Below, piece by piece: positions 19,582-28,831 of a stretch of 39,152 nt of DNA. Source of the DNA: Spirochaetales bacterium. Its GTDB lineage: Bacteria > Spirochaetota > Spirochaetia > Treponematales > Treponemataceae. Location of the stretch: contig JAFGIM010000142.1 of the NCBI GenBank assembly GCA_016929605.1, forward strand, positions 1-39,152, written 5' to 3'. The notes beneath the pieces were generated by a model. It was not told the origin of the DNA, did not search any database, and saw only the letters and a program-made list of their open reading frames with translations. The first letter of the stretch is position 1; each line of letters opens with the position of its first letter. Position numbers and translations under genes: made by a program.

Positions 19582-20615
19582 TGACGATTCAACGAGCAGC
19601 CCCCATCGCAGCCTTTGTTAGCGCAATCGCGATTACCGCCTGTTTCCTGGCCCTATCAAGCGCGGACAGCGGAACTACCCTTTACCGGTTTTTTACCAGA
19701 CCGTTTTCCTCCTGGTGGCATATAGGCAATATGCTCAATCTATTCTCCCTTCTGCTCTGCGCTGCTCTTGGCTCAGCTATATCGCTTACATCTGGAGAAT
19801 ATAATCTGGGTGGAGAAGCGCAAATATATGCTCCCGCCCTGGTTACCGCGGTTATGCTCGCTCCATATTCGCCGCTCTCCTTTTTACCCCTTCCCCTTCA
19901 ACTCATGGCGGCCCTCTGCCTTTCGTGCCTGTCCGGAGCCCTGCTGGCCGCGATTCCTGCGATTCTGTCGGTAACACGGGGGATAAGTGCCCTGTTAACC
20001 AGTTTCTTACTCTCTGCAGCATCGCTCCCCGTCCTGGATTACCTGGTGGGCGGGCCCCTACGGGATCAGGCAAAGAATCTTCTGGCAACCGAGGCTATTG
20101 TCCAGGGAGCACGGCTTAGGCCCTTTCTTGCCCCCTCGTACCTAAATGCAAGTTTTCCCCTTATCCTGGCCCTCTCAGTTTTTCTTGCTGTATACCTGCA
20201 TACCAGCAGGGGGGGGTATCGTTTGGGGATAACCGGAACAGCTCCCGAATTTGCCCGTTTTAGCGGATTTGCCGTATCTCGCATTAAAATCGCGGCTATG
20301 TCCGCCTCGGGGGCCCTACATGGCCTAACCGGTTTCTTTGCCGTTACCGGTACCTGGTACCTCTGTCATCAGGGGATGAGTGGCGGAATGGGCTGGAGTG
20401 CCCTTACTATTGCCCTTATCGCAGGCAAAAATGTCGGCGCGGTAGTACCCGCGGCCCTGCTCTTTGCCTGGCTGGAAACAGCAACGGATACGGCCCTGCT
20501 TTCCACACAATTCAGTTTTGATTCAACTGCGCTCATTCAAGCGGTCGTCTTGCTTCTTATCTCGGCACGAACACTGCCACACCTAAGGCGGGGGAGGAAG
20601 AAGGAATGGAAGTGA
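19581..20615 (+). CDS. ABC transporter permease (nucleoside/sugar type)
   Basis: Overlaps the upstream ATPase gene by one base; hydrophobic, GEYNLGGEAQIYAPALVTA motif. Confidence 0.9.
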   Translation: MTIQRAAPIAAFVSAIAITACFLALSSADSGTTLYRFFTRPFSSWWHIGNMLNLFSLLLCAALGSAISLTSGEYNLGGEAQIYAPALVTAVMLAPYSPLSFLPLPLQLMAALCLSCLSGALLAAIPAILSVTRGISALLTSFLLSAASLPVLDYLVGGPLRDQAKNLLATEAIVQGARLRPFLAPSYLNASFPLILALSVFLAVYLHTSRGGYRLGITGTAPEFARFSGFAVSRIKIAAMSASGALHGLTGFFAVTGTWYLCHQGMSGGMGWSALTIALIAGKNVGAVVPAALLFAWLETATDTALLSTQFSFDSTALIQAVVLLLISARTLPHLRRGRKKEWK

Positions 20616-21433
20616 ACATCATAGCCTTTATCGCTTCCTCTACACCGCTTTTATTTGCGACCCTTGGAGCTCTGGTATCCGAGCGGGCAGGAGTCCTGGC
20701 AGTGTGTATGGATGGAGCGATAAACATTGCCGGTTTTCTGGCGATTGCCTTTACCATCTATACCGGAGATCCAGTGATGGGATTTATCATCGCGTGCGCG
20801 ATAACCATGGCAACGCTCGCCCTTCTCGCCCTGTTTTCCGAAAAAACAGGAGCGAACCCTTTTTTGGTCGGCCTTTCGGTAAATCTTTTTTCGGCAGGAC
20901 TTACCTCCTGGCTTTCATCATCACTGTTTGGAACACGCGGGGTTATCGCACTTTCGGAGTTTTCCCGGCAGATCATCCTTCCTCATCATGTTTCTATATG
21001 GGGAGCCTGGATCTGTGTCGGGATTGTATACTTTTTTTTCTATTACACCCCGCAGGGTATGCGCCTTAGGGTTAGCGCGAATGCTGCAGAGGCACTCAGG
21101 GCCAGGGGCTTTTCTCTCCAAGTTTACCGCATTATCGCGTGGACCGTAGCGTCCTTCTTTGCCTCGTGCGCAGGAGGAGTGATTGCCTTTAGTCTAGGAG
21201 CATATGTGCCGAACCTGAGCGCCGGAAAGGGCTGGACGGCGCTTGCCGTTGTCTTTTTAGGACGACGGAGCATACTTCCGTCCATTGCCGCAGTCTTTCT
21301 TTTTACGCTTGCCGAATATCTTACAAACACCCTGCAGGGGGGACTGGGACTACCCTCTACGGTAATCCTGGGCCTCCCCTATGCTATTGCTTTTATCGTA
21401 CTGGTTCTTTCTTCCCCAAAGGTTCGCCACTAA
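20606..21433 (+). CDS. ABC transporter permease (nucleoside/sugar type)
   Basis: ERAGVLAVCMDGAINIAGFLAIAF, VSANAAEALRARGFSLQVYRIIAW. Confidence 0.9.
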   Translation: MEVNIIAFIASSTPLLFATLGALVSERAGVLAVCMDGAINIAGFLAIAFTIYTGDPVMGFIIACAITMATLALLALFSEKTGANPFLVGLSVNLFSAGLTSWLSSSLFGTRGVIALSEFSRQIILPHHVSIWGAWICVGIVYFFFYYTPQGMRLRVSANAAEALRARGFSLQVYRIIAWTVASFFASCAGGVIAFSLGAYVPNLSAGKGWTALAVVFLGRRSILPSIAAVFLFTLAEYLTNTLQGGLGLPSTVILGLPYAIAFIVLVLSSPKVRH

Positions 21434-21440
21434 TCCCGTC

Positions 21441-22403
21441 TTAGGGATTGATTGTAACGATAGAACCGTCTGCGCGGTATTCCAGAGAGGTGAACTTGAC
21501 GTTACGCTTGTGGTTTACGCCGCCGGAGAGTTCGCAGTCGTGATAAAACAGATACCATTTACCCTGGTACTCTACGATTGAGTGGTGTGTTGTCCAGCCC
21601 AATACCGGAGTCAGGATAACGCCTCCCCAGGTGTATGGACCATAGATATTCTTGGAGGTAGCGTACACCAACTGATGAGTGTCGCCGGTAGAGTAAGAGA
21701 AATAATAGGTGCCATTATACTTATGGAGCCAAGGTCCTTCGAAGAAGCGGCGAGTACGGTCACCAGCCTTAAGGGCTTTCCCGGCATCGTCGGTTATGAC
21801 CAGGTCCCGCGGCTTTTCTGCGAACTCAAGCATATCGGCGGTGAGCTTGGCGATTTTGGGATACACCGCATCAGCTTCATCTGGTGGCTCGCCTCCATTT
21901 GGATCGAAGGTGCCCGTCTTCCATTTGTCGAGCTGTCCGCCCCAAATACCGCCAAAGGTAAGGTAGGAAGAGCCATCATCGTCGGTAAAGACGCAGGGAT
22001 CTATGCTAAAGCTCCCCTTTATCGGGTCTTTTTGCGCCTTAAACGGCCCCCAGGGCTGATCGCCTACGGCTACGCCAAGGCGGAATATGCCTTCTTTGTC
22101 GCGTGCGGGAAAATAGAAATAGTACTTGCCGTTTTTTTCGCCACAGTCCGGTGCCCACACCTGCTTGGAAGCCCACGGGATATCCTTAATGTGCAGGGCA
22201 ATACCGCAATCACGGGGAGGTGTATTCATATCCTCCATCTCGTACACATGATAATCTTCCATGTCGTACTGATCGCCGTTATCGTTGGACTCCATCTCGA
22301 TGTCGCGGTCGTGGGAAGGATAGATATACAGTTTTCCATTAAACACATTCGCCGAAGGATCGGCGCTGTACAAATCGGTAATAAGTGGTTTTTTCTCAAG
22401 CAT
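21441..22403 (-). CDS. Glycoside hydrolase family 43-like protein
   Basis: SADPSANVFNGKLYIYPSHD, VWAPDCGEKNGKYYFYFPA, SIDPCVFTDDDGSSYLTFGG, FEGPWLHKYNGTYYFSYSTG. Confidence 0.9.
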   Translation of the reverse strand: MLEKKPLITDLYSADPSANVFNGKLYIYPSHDRDIEMESNDNGDQYDMEDYHVYEMEDMNTPPRDCGIALHIKDIPWASKQVWAPDCGEKNGKYYFYFPARDKEGIFRLGVAVGDQPWGPFKAQKDPIKGSFSIDPCVFTDDDGSSYLTFGGIWGGQLDKWKTGTFDPNGGEPPDEADAVYPKIAKLTADMLEFAEKPRDLVITDDAGKALKAGDRTRRFFEGPWLHKYNGTYYFSYSTGDTHQLVYATSKNIYGPYTWGGVILTPVLGWTTHHSIVEYQGKWYLFYHDCELSGGVNHKRNVKFTSLEYRADGSIVTINP

Positions 22404-22432
22404 GGTGTTATACCCCCTGTAAATTATACCTT

Positions 22433-22446
22433 GTAGTATACACTAC
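22433..22446. promoter_or_regulatory. Palindromic candidate operator upstream of GH43 gene
   Basis: GTAGT-ATAC-ACTAC inverted repeat upstream of minus-strand -10 TATAAT (rc of 22423-22428). Confidence 0.4.
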
Positions 22447-22468
22447 CCGGCGTTTTGATGCTAACGAT

Positions 22469-24055
22469 TCAATACGAAGCAAGGATAGAAGCGATTCGCT
22501 CCTTACCAATAATCTTCATAAACGAGGCAAGCCGTGGCCCTTGGTCCTTGGCAATAAGCGCCTGATACACGGCGGTAAACAGGGCCTTTGGCTCAAGGCC
22601 AGCCTCCTGGGCAACAGCATAGACCAGCTCGGACAAGCCCTTTTCATCCACGCCGTCCATCTTGGGAAGCACCTCATCGCGAATCTTCCGAACTGCGGTC
22701 AGTTCGTTAACTCCTAAAGTGGCGACTGAACCATCCTTCCTGAGCGCGAAACGGAAGTCTTCTGGTGCGCATTCGGTAATCCAATACCAGGCGCAGCGAG
22801 AGCGAGTCTGTAACCGTTCAACTTGATCGGGGTGAACATCCCCAAAGGAGGCAATAACCGCATCTATATCTCCATCGTTGGTTTGTAAAAGATTGCATAA
22901 ATGACGGAAGGGAACCTGATACGAAGCCATGGTGGGCAACTCGCCAACCTGGGATAACTCCCAAATACGGCGTTCTTTTGCGTACACCTCTTCGTTCTTG
23001 GCCTTTTCCAGACCCCAGGCAATACGCTCGGTCTTGTCGTAATCCTCGTAAATCTTGATAACATCAAGGTCAAAGCTGATAACAAACTCGGTATTCGGTC
23101 GGGTTCCGGCAAACAGATAACGGGCGATTTCCGGCTGATACACGCGAAGGATATCCGGCAAATCGACAACCTTTCCCTTGGAGGAAGACATCTTTCCCGG
23201 GGTACCCTTAATACCAATAAAATCATAGCGGAAGGTTACCGGCGCCTCCCAGTCAAAAATTTCCTTGGATACAAGACGAGCGGTATCGAATGAACCTCCC
23301 TGGGAATGATGATCCTTCCCGGCCGGTTCAAAGACCGTTTTTTCATATTTCCAGCGCATAGGCCAGTCTACCCGCCAACCAAGCTTAACGCCCTTTGCAC
23401 TACGAATGTCCACGGTTTCGCTATGCCCGCATTCACATGAATAAGAAAGGCCCCATTCACCATCCCAGCCGGTAATCGAGGTTGTGTCCCGGTTACACGC
23501 ATTGCAGAATATGGAGACAGGCCAATACTCCTCGGCCTCAGGAATTTGATGAGCCTCATCCCGATAGCGATTAAGGCAATCCTTAATCCTGGCCCTGTTG
23601 TTTAGGGCAGTCTTCATCCCTTCGGCATACATACCGCTGCGATAGCGTTCAGCCTGATACAGGAATTCGGGTGTAATGCCGACAGTGGGCAACACTGATT
23701 CAACGTCCACCTCATGATGGCGGGCATAGCTTTCGTCGCGGCCAAAGGTATCGGGAACCATGGTAATGGGGAAGCGAAGAAACTTTTCAAGCTCCTCCGG
23801 TTTGGGCATATTGGCGGGAACCTTGCGGAATACGTCGTAATCATCCCATGAGTAGATAAAGCGAACCTGTTTGCCTCGGGCGCGAAGGGCGCGGACGACA
23901 AGGTCCACCGAGATAATCTCGCGGAAATTTCCGATATGAACGGTACCGGAAGGGGTGATGCCGGAAGCGCAGGTATACAATGGAAGGTCGCCGCGCTCGC
24001 GGATAATCTTGTCGGCGGTTTGATCCGCCCAGTGAATTGCTCTCGTGTTGTCCAT
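22469..24055 (-). CDS. lysS: Lysyl-tRNA synthetase, class I
   Basis: TPSGTVHIGNFRE (HIGH), GTPGKMSSSKG (KMSKS), CNAC/CECGH zinc-like cysteines. Start MDNTRAIHWADQ at 24055. Confidence 0.96.
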   Translation of the reverse strand: MDNTRAIHWADQTADKIIRERGDLPLYTCASGITPSGTVHIGNFREIISVDLVVRALRARGKQVRFIYSWDDYDVFRKVPANMPKPEELEKFLRFPITMVPDTFGRDESYARHHEVDVESVLPTVGITPEFLYQAERYRSGMYAEGMKTALNNRARIKDCLNRYRDEAHQIPEAEEYWPVSIFCNACNRDTTSITGWDGEWGLSYSCECGHSETVDIRSAKGVKLGWRVDWPMRWKYEKTVFEPAGKDHHSQGGSFDTARLVSKEIFDWEAPVTFRYDFIGIKGTPGKMSSSKGKVVDLPDILRVYQPEIARYLFAGTRPNTEFVISFDLDVIKIYEDYDKTERIAWGLEKAKNEEVYAKERRIWELSQVGELPTMASYQVPFRHLCNLLQTNDGDIDAVIASFGDVHPDQVERLQTRSRCAWYWITECAPEDFRFALRKDGSVATLGVNELTAVRKIRDEVLPKMDGVDEKGLSELVYAVAQEAGLEPKALFTAVYQALIAKDQGPRLASFMKIIGKERIASILASY

Positions 24056-24065
24056 AATAGCGATA

Positions 24066-24094
24066 AGTATAGCGAATTCACCACAGGAGGACAA
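24066..24094 (-). promoter_or_regulatory. Putative lysS promoter, ultra-short leader
   Basis: Minus strand TTGTCC (rc of 24089-24094), 17 nt, TATACT (rc of 24066-24071), 10 nt to ATG 24055; no SD. Confidence 0.5.
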
Positions 24095-24103
24095 TCGGGC
24101 TGT

Positions 24104-25108
24104 CTATACCGTTTCGCGCTCCACAAGCTCGGGCATAATAATCAAATTCTCGCCCCGTCCGTTGATACAGGACTCAAGGGCCAGAACGAGAGCTCCAGCG
24201 CCGGCGATCATCAGTCGTTGACGGATTGTGGTTAGGGGGGGATGCATTAGTGAGGCGATTTTAAGATCCCCATAGCCCATAACCGCGATATCCTCGGGAA
24301 TCCGAAGTGAAGCGGAACGAGCAGCATTTATAAAGCCCATGGCATTCATATCACCAGATGCGCAGATAACCGCGTCGGGCATACTTTCAAAAGAAGAAAA
24401 ATAGTCAAAGGCTGCTATCCCGTCGTTTCCGTCCCAGTCTGCCGCTTCAAACACCAGGTTTTCGTCAAAATCAAGGGCGTTACGGTGCAGGGCGGTTACA
24501 TATCCCATCAGGCGCTCCGAAGCAACCGAGGTGCTGTCCCTACCCGAAGTAGGCGTATTGATAAGAGCAATTCTCTGCTTACCCTTATGAAACAGATGAT
24601 TTACCGCGATTGACATTCCCTTTTGATTTTCCAGTAATACCGACTGAGCCCCCTGAGCCGTTGACTGTAACAGGATCAACGGTTTCTTTTCTGCCTCGAA
24701 TTTTTCTACAATACCCAGGGAAGGAGACTGACTTATGACGATAACTGCCGAGACAACCGGATTATGCAAGGTACTAAAAAGGACTTCTTCCAAAAACACC
24801 GGTGAGTTTCTGGTTGGAAAGACGATCGTAGCCGTTTTAAGCCCAAGGGAAGACAAGGCCCGGTCAATCCCCCTGAATATTTCCACATAGTAGGGAGATT
24901 CAAGGGAAGGAACTGCGACAGCGATGGCTGACCGTTGTTCTCCTTTTTTCCAGTGAGAAAAGGTCTCCAAAAACCCGGAGGTTCTGATGGTTTGCATAAC
25001 AAACCGAACAACCTCCGGCTCAAGGGAGGACGGACTTATAAGCGCTTCAAGTATGCTTTCGCAGGACACCGAGGCGACCTTGGCGACATCCCGTATAGAA
25101 ACAGCCAC
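24104..25108 (-). CDS. LacI-family-like transcriptional regulator with divergent HTH
   Basis: MAVSIRDVAKVASVSCESILEAL N-terminus; periplasmic-binding-like effector domain; GTG start. Confidence 0.82.
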   Translation of the reverse strand: MAVSIRDVAKVASVSCESILEALISPSSLEPEVVRFVMQTIRTSGFLETFSHWKKGEQRSAIAVAVPSLESPYYVEIFRGIDRALSSLGLKTATIVFPTRNSPVFLEEVLFSTLHNPVVSAVIVISQSPSLGIVEKFEAEKKPLILLQSTAQGAQSVLLENQKGMSIAVNHLFHKGKQRIALINTPTSGRDSTSVASERLMGYVTALHRNALDFDENLVFEAADWDGNDGIAAFDYFSSFESMPDAVICASGDMNAMGFINAARSASLRIPEDIAVMGYGDLKIASLMHPPLTTIRQRLMIAGAGALVLALESCINGRGENLIIMPELVERETV

Positions 25109-25120
25109 GATTACACTTCC

Positions 25121-25537
25121 TTAAAACGGTGCGTCTTTATACAGACCGTGCTTGTTTACCATATCAAGGCCAAGGGCTATATCCTCTACCTTAAAAATAA
25201 TAACTGCGGTCTCTCCCGCCTTATTAAGGGCGGCATACAGGTATTCTATGTTGACCCCGTTTTTTTCGAATAACTCAAGCACGTCCGCAAGACTGCCTAC
25301 CTTGTCGGTAATAGTTACCGCCAGTACATCGGTGGTCTTGGTGGTAAACTGCGCTTTTTCCAGTATTGATATAGCCTTGGCCGGATCGTCGACAATAACT
25401 CTAAGGATGCCAAAATCTGCCGTGTCGGCAATCATGATTGCCCTAAGGTTAACCCCGCCGTCTTTAAGTTCTCGCGTAACCTCGGCAAGCCGACCGGCCG
25501 CGTTTTCCAAAAAAATCGAAATCTGTTGTATCTTCAT
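25121..25537 (-). CDS. ACT domain protein
   Basis: QISIFLENAAGRLAEVTRELKDGGVNLRAIMIADTADFGILRVIVDDP; tandem ACT repeat. Confidence 0.92.
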   Translation of the reverse strand: MKIQQISIFLENAAGRLAEVTRELKDGGVNLRAIMIADTADFGILRVIVDDPAKAISILEKAQFTTKTTDVLAVTITDKVGSLADVLELFEKNGVNIEYLYAALNKAGETAVIIFKVEDIALGLDMVNKHGLYKDAPF

Positions 25538-25551
25538 CCGGTTCCCCCTTT

Positions 25552-26856
25552 CTAGATTTGACGTTTGTCGATTACCCGCTTGGCTTTTCCGATTGAACGT
25601 TCGATGCTCTTTGGTTCAACCAGCTTAACCTTAAGTGTAATACCCAACTTGCTCTTCATGGTAGCCTCTATGCGATTTCGCAAAGATTCCATGTCCTTTG
25701 TCTCGTCCGAGAAAGCTGCCGGATTGACCTCTACATGCAATTCAACATCGTCAAGATGAGTCTGAGCACTGCGGTCAACGATAATCAGATAATTCGGGTC
25801 TACGCCCTGTATCTCGATAAGGGCATGTTCTATCTGACTGGGGAAGACATTTACGCCGCGAATAATCAATAGATCGTCGGTGCGACCAAAGAGGCGATGT
25901 ATTCGCCGGGTTGTTCGTCCACAACCACAGGTCTCGGGGATAATAAAGGTAATATCCCGTGTTCGATAGCGAATAAGCGGGGTGCCTTCCTTGGTAATCG
26001 TCGTTATTACCAGCTCTCCCTTTTCGCCGTCGGGAAGACTTTTACCCGTTGCAGGATCAATGATTTCCGGGAACCACAGGTCCTCGTTTACGTGCATGCC
26101 ATACTGCCCTTCGCATTCAAAGGCAACGCCAGGGCCGGTAATCTCGGTAAGGCCGTAAATATCGTAGGCCTTTATATGCCAGGCTTTTTCGATTTCCTTA
26201 CGCATGTTTTCGCTCCAGGGCTCGGCCCCAAAACAGCCAGAGCGGATACCGAGCGTTGACGGATCAATGCCCATTTCATGAGCCTGTTCTGCCATGTACA
26301 GGGCATATGAAGGAGTACAGGTAAAAATGGTAGACTTAAAATCGCGCATCAGCATGAGCTGCTTTTGTGTATTGCCGGAGGATATTGGAATAATAGTTGC
26401 GCCAATGCGCTGGGCGCCGTAATGAGTCCCCAGGCCTCCGGTAAATAAGCCATAGCCATACGCATTTTGAACAGTATCGCTGCGGGTTGCACCGGCGCCC
26501 GAAAGGGTGCGAGCCATACCCTCGGCCCAGTCATCCATATCGCGCTTGGTATACGCATCCACGACCGGTACGCCGGTTGTGCCGCTGGACATGTGAATCT
26601 CGACGATCTCCGCTTGGGGAACGGCAAGGAGCCCATACGGATAAGTCTCGCGTAAATCATCCTTGGTGGTAAAAGGGAGCTTGGCGATATCCGACAGACT
26701 TTTTATGTCGGATGGCGTAAGGCCCATCTCGTCAAATTTTTTCCGGTAATACGGAACGTTTGTATAGACCCGCTCCACAAGATTCTTGAGGCGGGCAAAC
26801 TGCAATGACTGCAGGGCAGTCGCTTCCATGCATTCGCTTTCTGGGTTCCAAATCAT
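25552..26856 (-). CDS. Phenylacetate-CoA ligase family protein (PaaK paralogue 2)
   Basis: [74 protein letters not shown]. Confidence 0.95.
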   Translation of the reverse strand: MIWNPESECMEATALQSLQFARLKNLVERVYTNVPYYRKKFDEMGLTPSDIKSLSDIAKLPFTTKDDLRETYPYGLLAVPQAEIVEIHMSSGTTGVPVVDAYTKRDMDDWAEGMARTLSGAGATRSDTVQNAYGYGLFTGGLGTHYGAQRIGATIIPISSGNTQKQLMLMRDFKSTIFTCTPSYALYMAEQAHEMGIDPSTLGIRSGCFGAEPWSENMRKEIEKAWHIKAYDIYGLTEITGPGVAFECEGQYGMHVNEDLWFPEIIDPATGKSLPDGEKGELVITTITKEGTPLIRYRTRDITFIIPETCGCGRTTRRIHRLFGRTDDLLIIRGVNVFPSQIEHALIEIQGVDPNYLIIVDRSAQTHLDDVELHVEVNPAAFSDETKDMESLRNRIEATMKSKLGITLKVKLVEPKSIERSIGKAKRVIDKRQI

Positions 26857-26919
26857 AATGAGCGATTATACACCGCTTTGGCAAGGAACGCCAGAAAAAG
26901 CTCCACCGGATTTCCTGAG

Positions 26920-28242
26920 TTACAGGGCGGTGCGGCGGTCCTCTACGCGTTTTGCCTTACCCTCGGAAACAGGAAGGCTTCCCGGTTGGCGAATTTCGAT
27001 TGCGGGGTTAATCGTTATAAGCGCCTGCATCTCGGCCTTAAGATGGTCACGCAGGGCATTGATAACACGAGCGTCGTCTGCGAACATCGCCGGGGTTATT
27101 TCTACCTGCACGGTCAGTTTATCAAGGGCTCCGGTTTTCTCGACTACAATCAAATAATTCGATCCTACCCCGGGGGTTTTAAGAAGCACTTCCTCGATCT
27201 GACTGGGGAATACATTTACCCCATTGATGATGAGCATGTCATCGGTGCGTCCGGTAAAGCGGGCAAGACGTCGATGCGTTCTGCCACAGGCACAGGGGCC
27301 GGGGATAAAGCGGGTAAGGTCGCGGGTGCGGTAACGGATGAGCGGCATAGCGTCCCGGCATAGTATTGTCAAAACGAGTTCACCGGTTTCTCCATCGGCA
27401 ACCGGCTCCATTGTATCAGGATCAAGTATTTCGGCAATGTAGCGATCTTCCCACACATGCATACCGCTTCGGAAGATACATTCAAAAGCGACACCCGGGC
27501 CATTCATCTCGCTCATACCAAAGCAATTGTAAACCTCTATCCCGAGCGCATCCTGGATTTTTTGCCTTAGTTCCTCCGAGTGAGGCTCGGCTCCGGTTAT
27601 CGCCTTCTGCAACCGCAGGTCTTCCCGCTTAAGCTCATCGGATTCTTCAATGGCAGAATGCAGGTGTAATAAATAGCTCGGTGTTGCATGAATCATCGTT
27701 GTGCCAAAGTCCTTCATGAACTTTAATTGGCGAAGCGTGTTTCCCGCACTTGTCGGGATAACCATAGCCCCCATCAACTCTGCACCATAATGAAAACACA
27801 AGCCCCCGGTAAAAAGGCCGTAGGTCATCATGTTCTGAATAATATCGTTTTTGGAACCGCCAGCTGCAGTAAGCGAGCGAGCCATGGTGTCGCTGGCGAG
27901 GTCCAAATCCTTTTGCGTAAGGTAAATAACCGTGGGAGTCCCGGTAGTACCGCTTGAGGCATGCACGCGCACTACCTCGCTTTGCGGAACAGCAAGTAAA
28001 CCAAAGGGATAGGCTTCGCGCAAATCTCCTTTGGTGGTAAAGGGCAGGCGACTGATATCAGAGAGTGTCTTGATGTCCTGCGGACCGGTAATGCCCGCCT
28101 TGGCAAAGCGCTTGGAATAGAAGTCAGTTTTAAGGGCATGTTCTACCTGTCGGCGAAGAGCTTCTAGTTGAATTGCCTCAATTTTTTCCCGACTCGCACA
28201 CTCAATCTCTTTATCCCTGAACGGAATACTCACCGTATCCAT
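26920..28242 (-). CDS. Phenylacetate-CoA ligase family protein (PaaK paralogue 1)
   Basis: [82 protein letters not shown] before ATG 28242. Confidence 0.95.
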   Translation of the reverse strand: MDTVSIPFRDKEIECASREKIEAIQLEALRRQVEHALKTDFYSKRFAKAGITGPQDIKTLSDISRLPFTTKGDLREAYPFGLLAVPQSEVVRVHASSGTTGTPTVIYLTQKDLDLASDTMARSLTAAGGSKNDIIQNMMTYGLFTGGLCFHYGAELMGAMVIPTSAGNTLRQLKFMKDFGTTMIHATPSYLLHLHSAIEESDELKREDLRLQKAITGAEPHSEELRQKIQDALGIEVYNCFGMSEMNGPGVAFECIFRSGMHVWEDRYIAEILDPDTMEPVADGETGELVLTILCRDAMPLIRYRTRDLTRFIPGPCACGRTHRRLARFTGRTDDMLIINGVNVFPSQIEEVLLKTPGVGSNYLIVVEKTGALDKLTVQVEITPAMFADDARVINALRDHLKAEMQALITINPAIEIRQPGSLPVSEGKAKRVEDRRTAL

Positions 28243-28261
28243 CGCGTAGCTCCTTATTTTT

Positions 28262-28831
28262 TTATTGAGCCTGTTCTCCAAGCTTAAAGGCCTTCATGTT
28301 AATCTCTACGAGTCGAGGATCTTTGCGGGCAAAGATATCATGGACACTTTTTTCCAAAGAGGCCTCGCTCACCGGAAGGTGGCGCGAAGCGGCTCCAATC
28401 AAGGCCATATTAACCGCCTTCAGGTTCCCCGCCTCGCGGGCAATCTGTTCGGCATGAACGATGGTGCTCCTCGGAAGGGCTCTGATCTTTTTGTACAGAT
28501 CTTCTGTGTCGGGGTAATCCGGAATATTAACAAAGGGTTCAGAGGCAGTTACCAAAATACCCTCTGCCTTTAAGAAAGATAGGTAGCGTAACGACTCAAG
28601 CGGTTCCATGGACAACAGCATATCTGCGCCCCCAAGCGGTATCAGATCGGAATGAATCTTTTTATCCGAAATACGCATGTGGGCTTGAACCCCTCCGCCC
28701 CGCTGACTCATTCCGTGTACCTCGGACTGTCGAACCTCAAATCCGTCAATCATAGCCCCACGGGCAATAATGGTCGCCAGAGAAAGAACTCCCTGTCCAC
28801 CAACTCCAGCAAGAATAATATCGTAGGTCAT
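28262..28831 (-). CDS. iorB: Indolepyruvate oxidoreductase subunit beta
   Basis: DIILAGVGGQGVLSLATIIARGAMIDGFEVRQSEVHGMSQRGGGVQAHMRISD. Confidence 0.92.
   Translation of the reverse strand: MTYDIILAGVGGQGVLSLATIIARGAMIDGFEVRQSEVHGMSQRGGGVQAHMRISDKKIHSDLIPLGGADMLLSMEPLESLRYLSFLKAEGILVTASEPFVNIPDYPDTEDLYKKIRALPRSTIVHAEQIAREAGNLKAVNMALIGAASRHLPVSEASLEKSVHDIFARKDPRLVEINMKAFKLGEQAQ

Noticed and set aside
21432-21449. AATCCC-GTCTTA-GGGATT hairpin between permease and GH43 genes
   Set aside because: Short stem and no U-tract; possible but unsupported terminator.
21582-22436. 284-aa plus-strand ORF
   Set aside because: Lies antisense to the well-supported GH43 gene; no recognisable domain, no SD; shadow ORF.
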